Shown: positions 54,082-64,000, counted from the stretch's first letter. The stretch: 64,000 nt of DNA from Lepidostoma basale (GCA_022606425.2 JAHDVF020000068.1:1674001-1738000), one strand, 5' to 3'. Translations and numbers: made by a program. Notes: generated from the sequence alone by a model not told the origin.

Positions 54082-54309
54082 AAGAAAAATAAACTCAAAA
54101 GAGGGAAAAACAGTGTTTTAATTCATAAAAATTCGTCATTATGGAATTCCACAGTGTTAACGCCTAAGTTTATCTAAAAAAATAATTGATTATTTATCTT
54201 AAAGCATTTTTTAAGCTAGAGTGTGTAGAACAACAGATTTTATAAAAATATAAAATCTTATATTACAATATTTTATTCTTTTTCTTATACTTGGTATATC
54301 AGGTTTCTC

Positions 54310-54535
54310 AGATGGTGGTAACCAATTTTCTAAAGGCTTCTTCGTCTCCAATCCAGTTCTTAATTCTGCGCAGTCAAAACATTTGCCCACGGCCAGGACC
54401 ACGCCGCCCTTAAATTTTTCCCATTAACATAAGTTGGTGGATCTCATATTTGTTTCCACGCAAAATGTGACCTAGATAGGAAATTTTACATACCTTAATG
54501 CGCGTATAAACTAAAACTTCTTCTATAAAAAAAGC
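54310..54535 (-). mobile_element. LINE-C remnant
   Basis: Minus strand: KVCKISYLGHILRGNKYEIH and KFKGGVV, then KNWIGDEEAFRKLV in broken frames. Confidence 0.65.
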
Positions 54536-54950
54536 AGAAATGGGATACGAAAGTTACAAGGAATATTAATTATTTCGGTAATCGAAGTGTTGTTATTATT
54601 ATTGTGTACATTATATCATATCAGCATAATTATGTGTATTTAATGGCCAATTAAAGTATTTTTATGCTCCTCCTTATCGTAGGGTCATACACTGATGACC
54701 TAAATATGACCACAAATTAGCTTCCATCGTAAATCATAAATAACTATGTAGCAATAAATCTGCTCATAAACAAAACAAAACGAATAACATCACTTGTTTT
54801 TTTTGTGCGTAAAGAATTTATAAATGCTGGAATATTTATTGTTTGAATAATTATAAAATCAGCTGATCGAATACTTAATTTATTTCTCTTTTTATTTTTT
54901 ATATACTTTGTGTATATACAACAAATATACTAGAAAAATAAAATTACATA

Positions 54951-54981
54951 GACATGTTTCAGGCAAACAGTCCTTCTTCAG
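54951..54981 (-). ncRNA. Hammerhead-like ribozyme motif (HHR-3)
   Basis: Minus strand: CTGAAGA, extra A, helix II GGAC against GCCT (weakened), GAAA, palindromic ACATGT, GTC. Flanks TACTTTGTGTATATACAACA and ATGATCTGACAGATGTTATA are those of HHR-3. Confidence 0.58.
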
Positions 54982-55330
54982 TAAAGATACATTTTTAAAA
55001 ATATTATAAAATTGTTTTCATGATCTGACAGATGTTATAAAGATTTGTTAATATTATGATTAAATTTAAAATTTAAATAAAATTTAAAATATAAAAGAAT
55101 ATTTAATTTATTGAATTTTAATTTATTCTCGGGTAAACATATCCTATAACTTATTGTTTTTTTCCTCTATTTATTTAAACAAAAGAAAGGTCTTTGAACC
55201 CTAGTTAACGATTGTTAACAGAATAGTAAAAATGATTGATTGAATCAAATAATTGCGTAGATTTTCACGGTTGGCAGCAATATGTTTTGTGTGATTTTGG
55301 GTAACAACGTGTGATTTCTCCTTCTCGACC

Positions 55331-55365
55331 GACGTTTCGGAGATCGTTGCAGACTCCATCATCAG
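55331..55365 (-). ncRNA. Hammerhead-like ribozyme motif (HHR-6)
   Basis: Minus strand: CTGATGA, extra T, helix II GGAG/CTCC with a longer loop, GAAA, ACGT palindrome, GTC. Helix I ACC/GGT. Confidence 0.68.
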
Positions 55366-55484
55366 GGTAATGTGATGGTGGTAATAAATGTGATATGAGT
55401 TGTACAGTGAAGTACCTTAGCAGAACAGTGAATTACCTTAGTAGACACAACTCATATCACATTTATTACCACCACCACATTACC

Positions 55485-55988
55485 AACAACAAGTCAGTAA
55501 AGCCTCTGCCGTGTCAGGATGCCTGAAGAATCTGGTCTGGAAAAACAAGCACATGCGTATCGACAGCAAGATCAGAATCTACAAAACATGCGTGCGACCC
55601 ATCATGATGTACGCTGTAGAGACGCGGGCTGACACTGTGCGAACCAAGGGACTACTAAGAACATCGGAGATGAAGGTTCTAAGATCAATTACTGGAAAAA
55701 CCCTCCGAGATCGTGTCCGCAACGCAGACATAAGAAAAACCTGCGAAATAGAGGATATCGTTCAGTGGAGTAGATCCAGACGAAGATACTGGAGGGACCA
55801 TGTAGCCCGAATGGATGGTGACAGACTCGCATATACAGCCGCCTATGAAATCCCTTCCGAACACCGCCCACCTGGAAGACCGCCTAAGAGATGGAGGGAC
55901 AGCTGGATCTCATCATCCGACGAGATATGATTTCTGTGTCACAGATCGTCAGATCTATCAAAAGAAGAAGAAGAAGAAGAAGAAGAAG
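55485..55988 (+). mobile_element. LINE-B with 11-bp target duplication
   Basis: A 504-bp insertion flanked by ACCACATTACC (55474-55484 and 55989-55999), tail (AAG)n. The open C-terminal frame reads SGCLKNLVWKNKHMRIDSKI, RIYKTCVRPIMMYAVETRAD, GKTLRDRVRNADIRKTCEIE, WRDHVARMDG and PPGRPPKRWRDSWI-to-stop. It is the best-preserved LINE-B end here and ends the frame cleanly at 55930. Confidence 0.92.
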
Positions 55989-55999
55989 ACCACATTACC

Positions 56000-56034
56000 C
56001 TGAAGATGGAGACTGCAACGATCTCCGAAACGTC
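56000..56034 (+). ncRNA. Hammerhead-like ribozyme motif (HHR-6)
   Basis: CTGAAGA, extra T, helix II GGAGA/TCTCC fully paired, GAAA, ACGT palindrome, GTC. Helix I ACC/GGT. It begins one base after the LINE-B target duplication. Confidence 0.72.
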
Positions 56035-56499
56035 GGTCGAGAAGGAGAAATTTCTTATATATTGATTGACTCTTTTATATGTTTTGATGACTACCTTAGA
56101 ACAGTTTCTTGTAATATAAATAATTAAAATATTAAGCATTCAAATAAGTAATATAACATTTGTTTAACTAGAAAGATTTTAACAGAAAGTTGCTTCAAAT
56201 AATAACGTATATAAAATATTAACATTCACTTCAGTAATATCTTTCCTCCATTTTCAGTAAATTCGAGGGGTGGGGAAAGAATATTGATAACTTTATTTTA
56301 CCAGTTTACGTTTTTTCACGCGCGTTCGAAAATAACATACTCGTATACGAGTATAAAGTATCACGTAGGATTTTGCGTTTTGGTTATTTAAATATTTTAA
56401 GAATATAATAATTAATTAAGTCATAATAATGAATGACATTAATTGTAATGGATATGTGTTGTTAAGGTAATTATTTTCGAAAATTAAGAAGGCATTTAA

Positions 56500-56960
56500 T
56501 AAAATGAACACCTTATTTTGCAAAGATAATCTTAACCTGAAACTCCGACAAAGAATTGTTAAATTTAATGTTGTATATGGTCTGTTCTACTGCATGGAAA
56601 TGAAACTCGGACTCTCAAAGTGAATGTAATGAACCGGTTGGAGGCGTTTGTGATGTAGATATACTGCAGAATATTCCAAATACCGTGGACCAATAGGATC
56701 AGTAGTACAATCGTACTACAGAGAACTAAGCCAATAGAGAGCTGCTGTCGAGTGTGAAGGTTAGAAAGGTCTCATATTTGGGTCATGTGCTAAGGGCAGA
56801 ATCTACTAATAAGATAGTCGTCGTGGCTGTGAAATATTAGAGAGTGGACTGGAATTAGCAGAGTTGAGAACTGTTTAAGTGGCGCAGGACAGAGATGCTT
56901 TCGCTGCAGTGATCGCCAACGTTGGTGGGACCTAACACGGCATCAGAAGAATAAGAAGAT
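56500..56960 (+). mobile_element. LINE-C, decayed
   Basis: Plus strand: MNTLFCKDNLNLKLRQRIV, MNRLEAF, KVRKVSYLGHVLR then a gap, VIANVGGT and an AGAAGAATAAGAAGATG end. Confidence 0.75.
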
Positions 56961-57189
56961 GAAGGCTTGATTATCTGATAAATTCGTGTAAATGGTAGAT
57001 GCTTTTGTAAGAAAAAGTATATACTAGTACACAAAACATGGGCTAGTAGAAAATGATATTTATGAAGGTTTGTACCGGGAAACAAAGTTAATGATGCGCT
57101 TTGAGTTGTCATTGCAAGCAAAAGCTGAATATATCAATTGAAAAAGATTATATGACTGTGCACAACGGTATTCTTACACTGACCTTAAA

Positions 57190-57440
57190 TAGATTTTTTT
57201 TTTAAGGTTTAGTTTTTAAACTAGCAACATTGTTTTTCCAGACTGTCAATTTGACAGTTGACAGTTGATTTGTAGACAGTACGTTTTGCCATTTTACACA
57301 GTTGCTCAATAAAGCTGTCGAAATATGGACTTCACGATTGCGCTTCATTCAAGCTAACCGTGGCACTTGTATGTCCGAAATCATATTTATACAATAATGG
57401 CATAAAATTATCTATTAAATAAAGCGAATATCATAGACCT
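57190..57440 (-). repeat. Dispersed repeat R3, short copy
   Basis: Inverted relative to 8490-8935 and lacking its central 170 bp. Minus strand: GATAATTTTATGCCATTATT, GAATGAAGCGCAATCGTGAA and TTGACAGTCTGGAAAAACAA. Confidence 0.68.
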
Positions 57441-57469
57441 TATTTTAATGTGTTTTTTTTTTTTTTTTT

Positions 57470-57712
57470 TTTTTATGTACACAACAGGTTGTTTACCCAA
57501 TTACTGTGTACAATTTTTATTTTTTAGCTATTATATTGATTCTCGTGACATGTGATAGGTAGCCAATCTATCGCCATTTTATTGTCACGTGAATTCTACA
57601 CCAGACCAAAGACAGTGTAACAATCACACTGCCATCGCCGGGAATCGAACCCAGGACCTTCAACATGGAAGTCAGAGCTCGTAACCACTCTGCCACGAAG
57701 GTCGTCAATTTT
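57470..57712 (-). mobile_element. tRNA-derived SINE, copy 6 with long tail
   Basis: Minus-strand head GACGACCTTCGTGGCAGAGT, B box GGGTTCGATTCCC, body GTGTAGAATTCACGTGAC, and a 3' region TACACAGTAATTGGGTAAAC then ACCTGTTGTGTACAT before poly-A. The poly-T at 57457-57473 on the plus strand is the tail. Confidence 0.88.
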
Positions 57713-57867
57713 GAATTTGTATATCTCTAAAAAAAACACCCTTTGTGTAACCATGTGTGTAAGGGTTTTTTTTTTAGAGGAATACAAATTTAATATGAAA
57801 AAAAAACACATTTAAATAATGTTAATTTCTATGATATTGGTGATTGAATCTTAAAACATGACTTGTT

Positions 57868-58012
57868 CAGGTATAAGAAATCAATGCAGAGAAAAATTCG
57901 CGAATGTGCGTGTCACAGTGTATGAAGCATGAGAATTTTGTCAGGTTAGAACAGTGTAGAGATCCATCGTCTCTGATGAAATCTCCAGAGAAACGCCGTG
58001 ATGATTTGTTAT
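57868..58012 (+). mobile_element. LINE-A, old fragment
   Basis: AATGTGCGTGTCACAGTGTA, GTCAGGTTAGAACAGTGTAG and GAGAAACGCCGTGATGATTT. Strongly diverged. Confidence 0.55.
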
Positions 58013-58477
58013 TTTGTACTTGTTAAATAAATAATGTTTTAAAAATACACCCGAACACTTTCACGAAAAAAGTATTTAAGAAAGGGGGAAAATACGGAAA
58101 TACGACCCATCTTGGTAATACCGTACAGTTTCCCGAAAACCTATAAAATTCAGAAGTTATATTGTATGATATAAAAAAGGGAGACATCACACAAAAATGT
58201 ATGGGACACACATTTCCTCGAGGACTATTTTTATTCCAGAACTGTGTGTTTGTAGATCATACATCGAATGTAATAAATTTCAAGATATTTTATGATGCGT
58301 ACGTTCGAAGTCTTAACTTTTAAAAGCACCCGACAAGGATTTTTTGAATTTCCAATTTTTCGCATTTAATAAAGAAAACGAGCAGACCTGCATAATATTA
58401 TCTTACATAAAAAATAAATCAACAAAATAAAACAAATTAAATATCATTTTAAAATATATATATTTAGTTGAAATCCA

Positions 58478-58580
58478 CTAATGTGTGTGTCTTCGACCGG
58501 TTTTGGCAGCTCGCTGCCACATGTTGCAGCAAACTGCCGAAACCGGTCGAAGACACAAACATCACGTGGATTTTGACAGA
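58478..58580. repeat. HHR-9 palindromic element
   Basis: Arms of about 45 bp: CCACTAATGTGTGTGTCTTC then GACCGGTTTTGGCAGC, mirrored by AAACTGCCGAAACCGGTCGA then AGACACAAACATCACGTGG. GCAG/CTGC helices and the ACCGGT palindrome resemble other HHR families, but CTGANGA is absent (ACATGTT in its place). Confidence 0.75.
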
Positions 58581-58689
58581 ATATACACTTTAAAAAGATT
58601 TTTCACAAAATGTTTTATTTTTATTGCTTACAATGAACTTTTACAATGAAATTTAAAATAACAACACAAAAAATATATAACATTTTGAA

Positions 58690-58930
58690 TGTATAAAAAT
58701 ACTTGTAGACGAATACTGGATTTTACCCATTGCGGGTTATCATTTTTAAGGATTAATTGTATCTCAATACAGACGAAGATGCAAATTGGAAACAGAATAT
58801 GGTAGTCGAGGCGTTTACAGGACTTTTGACCTGTCATCAGTTGGGTTAAGCGCACGCTTTCTTTTCTTACGACCACCACGTCTGACAATTTTTTAGAAGA
58901 TGTATATATGCTACAATGTAAGGATACACT
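58690..58930 (-). repeat. Dispersed repeat R4, inverted copy
   Basis: Minus-strand match to 10610-10965: GTCAGACGTGGTGGTCGTAA, GCGCTTAACCCAACTGATG and CATCTTCGTCTGTATTGAGA. Confidence 0.72.
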
Positions 58931-59439
58931 TTATATATTTAATAATAAATATATAAACTAAATCACATGATTTTAACATTTTTTGCTGGTTCTAGAAGTC
59001 TAAAGAATCTGAGTACATGTATTATTTATATTATTATGATTTTATGTACACGTATTATTATTAATAAGTTTAATAGTGATCTAGACTCATTTCCTTTGGA
59101 CTATTTAAGCATAAATTTGTCTATAGGAAACTTCCGCTTGGTTGGGGATTCTCATTTTTCAGCATAAAAAAGAAAACTCTCTTCGTGGAAAAAAAAGTAT
59201 TTATGATTGAAGTACGCGAGTGATTCACGCGAGACTTGCTGTTAGCTGGGGCGTTATCGAAGAGTTCAGGGTTCGGAGTTAATGGCAGGACTGCGTGAAA
59301 CTTTAGCAAATATGCCAGGCAGTGACGTGAAAATTCAAGGAAACTTATACGTCAGACTAGATTTAAGTTTTCTCAAACAAATGTTGGAGAGATAATTTCT
59401 CAACAAAAACATTATAAATTATAATTGCATAAAACAATA

Positions 59440-59500
59440 TTTTTTTAATTACTGCATTTACTTTTGCCTTTATTTCGACAGCGACCGGTTTCGTCATAGA
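59440..59500 (-). repeat. HHR-8 fragment
   Basis: CTTTATTTCGACAGCGACCG and GTTTCGTCATAG. The 5' core is missing. Confidence 0.55.
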
Positions 59501-59589
59501 AACAATTTTCAGTTTAGATACACAAAAACAATTTCAAATACAATAAAATAATAATACACTTGTAATATTTTGATCTAAACCACTTTATT

Positions 59590-59660
59590 TAATTTTTTTT
59601 TTTTTTGTATACAACAGGTTTTTATGACCCTATTACTGTATACAATTTACATAAATTTTG
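59590..59660 (-). repeat. Isolated SINE 3' region
   Basis: Poly-T then GTATACAACAGGTTTTTATG, ACCCTATTACTGTATACAAT. Matches the 3' region of the SINE at 57470 without its head, so it is a 5'-truncated SINE or a partner LINE end. Confidence 0.5.
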
Positions 59661-59804
59661 CATGCATTTTACATACATTTTAAAATACATGTTAAAATAA
59701 AACAATTAAAATAAAATAAAACAATATTGAACAGTTGTGGTATGTACCTATATGTTCCTTAAAGGACGTATAGGTCATTTGGAAAATGTCCACATCGACT
59801 GACA

Positions 59805-59920
59805 TTTGTTAACACCAAGCGGTTTCACTCCCGCCGGAGCTTTGTCAGGGTAAGAGAATAAACTATTTATTCTCTTACCCTGACGAAGCTCCGACGGGAG
59901 CAAAAAAAAACAGATTTTAC
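59805..59920. repeat. HHR-7 palindromic element, decayed
   Basis: Antisense motif: CTGACAA (G8 to A), helix II GCTCC/GGAGT, GAAACCGCTT. Sense motif: CTGACGA, A, GCTCC/GGAGC, then cut off by a poly-A run before GAAA. Arms TATTCTCTTACCC are mirrored. Confidence 0.75.
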
Positions 59921-60007
59921 AAGTGTATTATTATTTTAATTAACAATGTCACACGACAAAATAAGTTCTTCATTCGAAAGTTCGAAAAAAATATTTTTCA
60001 TAAAATA

Positions 60008-60436
60008 AATACGATGAGAATCTATACAGCATGTGTAAGACCAATAATAACATATAGCGTCGAAGCAAGGGTAGACACAGTAAGAACCGAAAAAGTTTTG
60101 AGGATTTCCGAAATGAAGACACTGAGGACGATAGCAGGCAAGACACTGAGAGATCGCGTGAGGAACACCAGAATAAGAGAGATATGTGAGGTTGAGGATA
60201 TTATAAGATGGAGCAGACAGCGAAAATGGGACTGGTACGGTCATGTTCAAAGAATGAACACCACCAGACTCCCCTATATTGCATTGCATAATCAACCTCA
60301 TGGGAGTCATCCTCGTGGAAGACCTCCTAAAAGATGGAAGGACAGCTGGGAATCTACCTCACAGGAGGAGCAACACTTTGGAGAACATACCACATAGTGT
60401 ACACCTATGTGATAAGGAAGAAGAAGAAGAAGAAAA
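60008..60436 (+). mobile_element. LINE-B, 5'-truncated, open C-terminus
   Basis: Open from MRIYTACVRPIITYSVEARV through GKTLRDRVRNTRIREICEVE, YGHVQRMNTTRLPYIALHNQ to HPRGRPPKRWKDSWESTSQE, then (AAG)n at 60418-60434. Confidence 0.88.
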
Positions 60437-60685
60437 TAAATACAAATCAAGCCCCTGTATAAACCAACAAGCCATCAAATCACCTATCCAACATCGTTTC
60501 CATTAAACGTAAAAATAATAGCCACAAGAGCTGAACCTCTGTAAACCAGATGATACAATACAGGTTCTCGAATTTGAGGATTTTTTTTTAAAAAGACTAA
60601 CATCAAAGATTTAAATCAATGATATATTTATTTTACAATCTTCAATATGAGCAGAAAATAACTCATTATTATGAAGAAGGAATCT

Positions 60686-60755
60686 GGTCGTGTCCAGGCT
60701 CGAACCCAAGTCCCCTAGATTAGGAGTCAAGCGTTCTATCCCCTAGACCACCACC
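60686..60755 (-). tRNA. tRNA-Arg(CCT)-like sequence, probable pseudogene
   Basis: The minus strand folds as a tRNA-like 70-mer: acceptor GGTGGTG/CACGACC (one mismatch), anticodon arm CTTGA, CTCCTAA, TCTAG with anticodon CCT, and T loop TTCGAGC. Several stem mismatches point to a pseudogene or a SINE head. Confidence 0.5.
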
Positions 60756-60828
60756 TAACTTTTCGTTACGAATTATAAGGTTATGCATACTAATGAAATG
60801 AAACGATGTTTCTTTAGAACACCTTGAA

Positions 60829-60955
60829 ACGAACTAACCATAACGTCGTTTCACTAAAGGGGTACGCAGAGAGAATGGACCATCGTACTGCTCTGTCCTG
60901 ATATACCTCTCGAGCTTTCTCTATATTCATACATCGTAACATGCACAATTTGTTC
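60829..60955 (-). mobile_element. LINE-A remnant
   Basis: Antisense: AACTAACCATAACGTCGTTT, GAGAGAATGGACCATCGTAC and TATTCATACATCGTAACATG. Confidence 0.62.
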
Positions 60956-61379
60956 TTTCCAAAGAATTGTTTATCACAGCTGTTGAAATTTGTAGCATAG
61001 GTAGGCAAAATAGCTGTTACAATAAACTCACATAAATAAATCGTGATATATAATAACAGTGTTTTAAATTAATTCATTATATAAATTAGATCTTTTAGGA
61101 AGTCGACGTATTAATCAATATTATGAAATAATTTTTTGAAACCAGTGCTTTTTTTGTCTGTCTGGTTTACACATGAAATTATAAATGGCATCACAGTCAG
61201 GATATTAGATCAAGAATATAGATGGCCCAAAATATTTTCTCCAAAATACAATTTTGAATGAGAATAGTTAGGTGTTACATGTTACCCGTTTGGTCGACGG
61301 TAAAGAAACATGAACCGAGACAAAAACTATCATAAATAAACGTAGATAATTCTTAGAATGTTAAAAAGATCTCAGAAGA

Positions 61380-61650
61380 AAGAATTACGAACGAGGAAGT
61401 ACCGCATCGAACAAAGAAAGAAAAATAAACTATCATGACCATAAAGCGCAGCAAACTACAATACATCGGGAAATTTATGAACAAAGATAAATTCAAAGTG
61501 CTGCAACTGATTATCCAAGGTAAATAAAAAACAAAGTATCGGTAGGATAAGAAAATCTTGTCTAGAAAATCTTTGGGAACGGTTCAGTTATAGCACAACA
61601 TCCTCGTAAAGAGCTACTGAATCAAAAGTAAAGAATAACCATGAGGTTTT
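61380..61650 (+). mobile_element. LINE-C-like, old
   Basis: Decayed frame: ITNEEVPHRTKKEK, TIKRSKLQYIGKFMNKDKF, KVLQLIIQGK, then LENLWERFSYSTTSS. The I-x-x-x-K-L-x-Y-(I/L)-G pattern matches RT C-termini. Confidence 0.5.
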
Positions 61651-61779
61651 TTTCCGTAGTTGAGGAACAAAATTAGAGCCCCCATATGAAGAAAGGCGAT
61701 TCAACCCACGGGAAGATAGCATGGGTTAGTAAGTAAGAAATTCTATGTACTCGTATTTTTGGATCTTGAGAAAATCCGT

Positions 61780-62000
61780 GTAGCTCGTCTTTTGGATTGA
61801 AGTTTCAGAGATCGTTGCAGTCTTAATCTTCAGGGTGGTTATGAATTGTGGTGGGTAATGTATGTTTAACTCCTTCTACGCTGTGCTGTGTCGCCGAGAG
61901 CGAATGAGTTATTATTTTTTTTTATATAAAACCACCCTGAAGATGGAGACTGCAGCGATATCTCAAGCGTCGGTCTATAAAAATCAGCTAGACGGATTTT
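61780..62000. repeat. HHR-6 palindromic element, decayed
   Basis: Antisense motif at about 61794-61833: minus strand CTGAAGA, eroded helix II, GAAAC then TTC. Sense motif at about 61929-61968: CTGAAGA, TGGAGACTGCAGCGATATCT, then CAAGC instead of GAAAC. The outer arms AAAATCCGT and ACGGATTTT match. Confidence 0.7.
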
Positions 62001-62094
62001 CCCAAGATCCCAAAATACATATTTCCACCAAACGTGAAAATCTACGTAATTATTAGAAAGTTACTTTTTTTAAAGATCTTTCACATTTTTAAAA

Positions 62095-62235
62095 TAGCTT
62101 ACCGGTTTCGAAACTATAAAACTATCAAATGATTTTACGGAAATCTCTTGATAGAATTTCATTTTAAATAATAATGAAATAAATTGATGTTTTTTGTAAA
62201 ATTGCTTCCATTATTTGAATTTTCAGACCAGATCA
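62095..62235 (-). repeat. HHR-8 fragment
   Basis: ACCGGTTTCGAAACTATAAA, then ATCTCTTGATAGAATTTCAT and AATTGATGTTTTTTGTAAA. Outer arm plus a remnant of the GAAACCGGT block. Confidence 0.5.
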
Positions 62236-62239
62236 GTTA

Positions 62240-63230
62240 ACAAAAACATGGTTAAATTTAATTATTATTCAACATAAAATTTGTTTCTATCTGCAATTCG
62301 CTAATAATCTGAAAATTAAAATCATATTTAACACTAGGAAATATATATACTATTGAACGATACGATATCACACATCACATATAGATCTTAATACAAATTA
62401 TGGCAATGTTGTATTTTTGTTATGTTTTTACTTCGAAAACAGTGAAATTTCTACACTAGAAGATATTATTAAACATGAAATTAGAAAATATTGAATATCA
62501 TTATTTTTTATATCAAATTTCTTCACAACAAATTTACATATTCTTTAAATTAATTATAAATACATTACTTCAAAACTTTTGTCTAGAACTTTTTGAATAA
62601 ATCGCTCAGATGGGAAAATTCGGGGACCTGAGTTTTTACGGCAAAAGCACAAGATTTTTTACGGCAAAAACAGAAGATATTAACTTTTTTTTTTCTTATC
62701 GTAAAAATGACAGCATTTTGCGAAGGGACGTTATCTAAACAGGGTGCGAGGGAAGTGTTTTTACCCTTACGAGTTCAGAGGGAGTAGCTGTCTTCGCGAA
62801 TGAAAGACGCGAGTTATCTATTACGAAGAGGGTGAATAAATGAGTCCAATAAAAAGGAACAATGGCGGTTGCTGCATTATTCCACTGAATGAATTATGAT
62901 AAAATGGACCATGTTTCGATAGAATCAGGTGGATATAATGCTTGAATTATAAAGAAATTTGAGACCTTTTTAATCATTTGATAAAATTTCAATCCTTATA
63001 TATAAAAAATAATATCAATGAAAAGAAAGTTCCTGCGAAACTCCACTGAATTAATTATAATATAATCTACCATATCTGAAAAGGCTAAGGTGGATTAAAA
63101 GCTCAAATATCACGGTATTTTTTTAATTTTCAATTTGCAAAATCTCTTGATAAAATTATGTTAAAAAGCACATAATTGAAAAATGAATATCAAGCAATTA
63201 ACAATATCTGATTTTCTAATTGTGTTATTA
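62240..63230. other. Unassigned AT-rich sequence
   Basis: Nothing recognised. 62690-62840 is slightly less AT-rich, with no frame. Confidence 0.35.
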
Positions 63231-63234
63231 TTGT

Positions 63235-63400
63235 AAATTTGAATGTCATGTTTCGCATTCGCTAAGGCATTATCAAATGTCACATTTGATAATGCCTTAG
63301 AAAGGCGAAACATATCATTCACATAAACAAAAATAAAATTAAACATTCCCACTAATCATTTAATGTGGAGTTTAACATCATTCTTCAAGAAACAACAAAA
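63235..63400. repeat. HHR-4 palindromic element, reference copy
   Basis: GTCATGTTTCGCATTCGCTA, AGGCATTATCAAATG and its mirror CATTTGATAATGCCTTAG, AAAGGCGAAACATATCATTC, then the GTGGAGTTTAACATCATTCT flank. Arms of about 37 bp are nearly perfect. The first core block reads TTGATAA in both. Confidence 0.85.
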
Positions 63401-63484
63401 AAAAATATATAAATAATTTTAAAACAACGTATTTTAATATATTTTTAAAGATTTTTAAAAATATATTTATTGATATTGTTGCTT

Positions 63485-63885
63485 TTGTGACCGGTTTCGT
63501 CAAAAAATTGTTTTAATCAATATAGTTGATGAAACCTTCTTCTTCTTCCGATTGTAGATCTTGCGATCTGTTTAAGCGGGATATCCACTTTCTTCCTGTA
63601 ATGAAAACGACCAGCCTTCTCTCCATCTCTTTGTTGGTCGTCCTGGAGGTCGACGGGTCTCTGAAGTTTCATGCATCACGATATTAGGAATTCTTGCTGG
63701 ATCCATTCTCTCGATGTGGTCCCTCCAGAATCGTCTTCTCTGCCTACTCCATCTCACTATGTCTTTAATTTTGCATGATTTGCGAATTTCTTCATTGGGT
63801 ATCCTATCTCTAAGGGTTCTCCTCACAATTGGTCGCAATGTTCTTATTTATGCTACTCTTAAGAGATGAAACCGGTCAGAACAAT
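63485..63885. repeat. HHR-8 head-to-head pair split by LINE-B
   Basis: Antisense GACCGGTTTCGTC at 63490 and sense GATGAAACCGGTC at 63865 are separated by a LINE-B insertion. The target duplication covers part of the GAAACC block. Confidence 0.75.
63537..63864 (-). mobile_element. LINE-B with 9-bp target duplication
   Basis: Minus-strand open frame: RPIVRRTLRDRIPNEEIRKS, CKIKDIVRWSRQRRRFWRDH, IERMDPARIPNIVMHETSET, RRPPGRPTKRWREGW. The (TTC)n tail is at 63538-63549. GATGAAACC flanks it (63528-63536 and 63865-63873). Confidence 0.9.
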
Positions 63886-64000
63886 TTGAACAGCTTTTCT
63901 AAGATTGCCGTTGTGCACGATGATAGAAAAAATGGAATTTAATTTTTTTACTTAAACATGCTTTTGTTGAGAATTTTTATATGCATAATAAGTTACTTTG

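Larger units (their letters stand above)
53925..54170. repeat. HHR-5 palindromic element
   Basis: Arms of about 95 bp: AAACACTGTTTTTCCTTCTT to CATCATTGGGAGAACGATAT, then mirrored from ATATCGTTCTCCCGATGATG to GGGAAAAACAGTGTTTT. Two motifs head to head with a 30-bp spacer. Confidence 0.88.
55316..56060. repeat. HHR-6 palindromic element split by LINE-B
   Basis: Left arm TTTCTCCTTCTCGACCGACG, right arm CGTCGGTCGAGAAGGAGAAA. The middle carries GTGATATGAGTTGT and its inverse ACAACTCATATCAC. Removing the LINE-B insertion restores a near-symmetrical element of about 230 bp. Confidence 0.88.

Noticed and set aside
58478..58580. HHR-9 as a hammerhead ribozyme
   Set aside because: It has the ACCGGT palindrome and GAAA, but CTGANGA is absent from both arms, so it was kept only as a related palindrome.
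45500..64000. Signal-peptide exon of the Beat gene upstream of 43853
   Set aside because: No minus-strand hydrophobic start with a phase-1 donor could be identified; it may lie beyond the window.

Overview
The window is an AT-rich, intron-rich and very repeat-rich stretch of an insect nuclear genome. Two host genes can be read, both on the minus strand. At the left edge are two exons of a cytosolic-type glutamine synthetase (1-162 and 3080-3266, start codon at 3266). From 43853 down to 24293 are four exons of a beaten-path (Beat) family immunoglobulin protein, in correct order and with matching intron phases (43687-43853, 40741-40927, 25250-25383, 24293-24533). Beat proteins are arthropod axon-guidance ligands, which is the main reason for calling this an insect. 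I cannot fix the order. The Beat signal-peptide exon and the last exon were not found.

Almost everything else is mobile DNA. Five LINE groups are present only as 5'-truncated pieces of the reverse-transcriptase C-terminus. LINE-A ends in YPFGETA-stop followed directly by a (GTTA)n tail. LINE-B carries RPPKRWRDSW and an (AAG)n tail. LINE-C carries VIANVGG and an AAG-rich tail. LINE-D has a WVQ/VQKW-type end and a GAT- or AAG-rich tail. LINE-E is an older type. Many copies keep exact 9-15 bp target-site duplications. There is also a tRNA-derived SINE (six copies), a solo-LTR candidate, a TTAA-flanked element (two copies), a 250-bp MITE and several unnamed dispersed repeats.

The most striking content is a set of hammerhead-ribozyme-like motifs in at least eight unrelated short repeat families (called HHR-1 to HHR-10 here). 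Thirteen sites keep the pattern CTGANGA, one extra base, a helix II closed by G-C, GAAA, and a short self-complementary helix III ending in GTC or GTT. Some also have a clear helix I (18081-18111, 39622-39653, 48508-48539). They usually sit head to head in palindromic elements. This is the architecture expected of Penelope-like or retrozyme-type terminal repeats. No Penelope reverse transcriptase was seen.

A second highlight is at 14893-17535. A TTAA-flanked element has been split by an internally deleted Transib-like (RAG1-related) transposon (15196-17066, 5-bp CGGCG target duplication). A second copy of the host element at 33336-34294 preserves the empty site. The Transib-like gene has two exons, two frameshifts and no catalytic core.

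Layout: 1-3.3 kb glutamine synthetase 5' end; 3.3-24.3 kb intergenic repeats, solo LTR and the nested Transib; 24.3-43.9 kb Beat gene with a 15-kb intron full of LINEs and a 0.9-kb minisatellite; 43.9-64 kb nested LINEs, SINEs and hammerhead palindromes, probably upstream intron or intergenic DNA.
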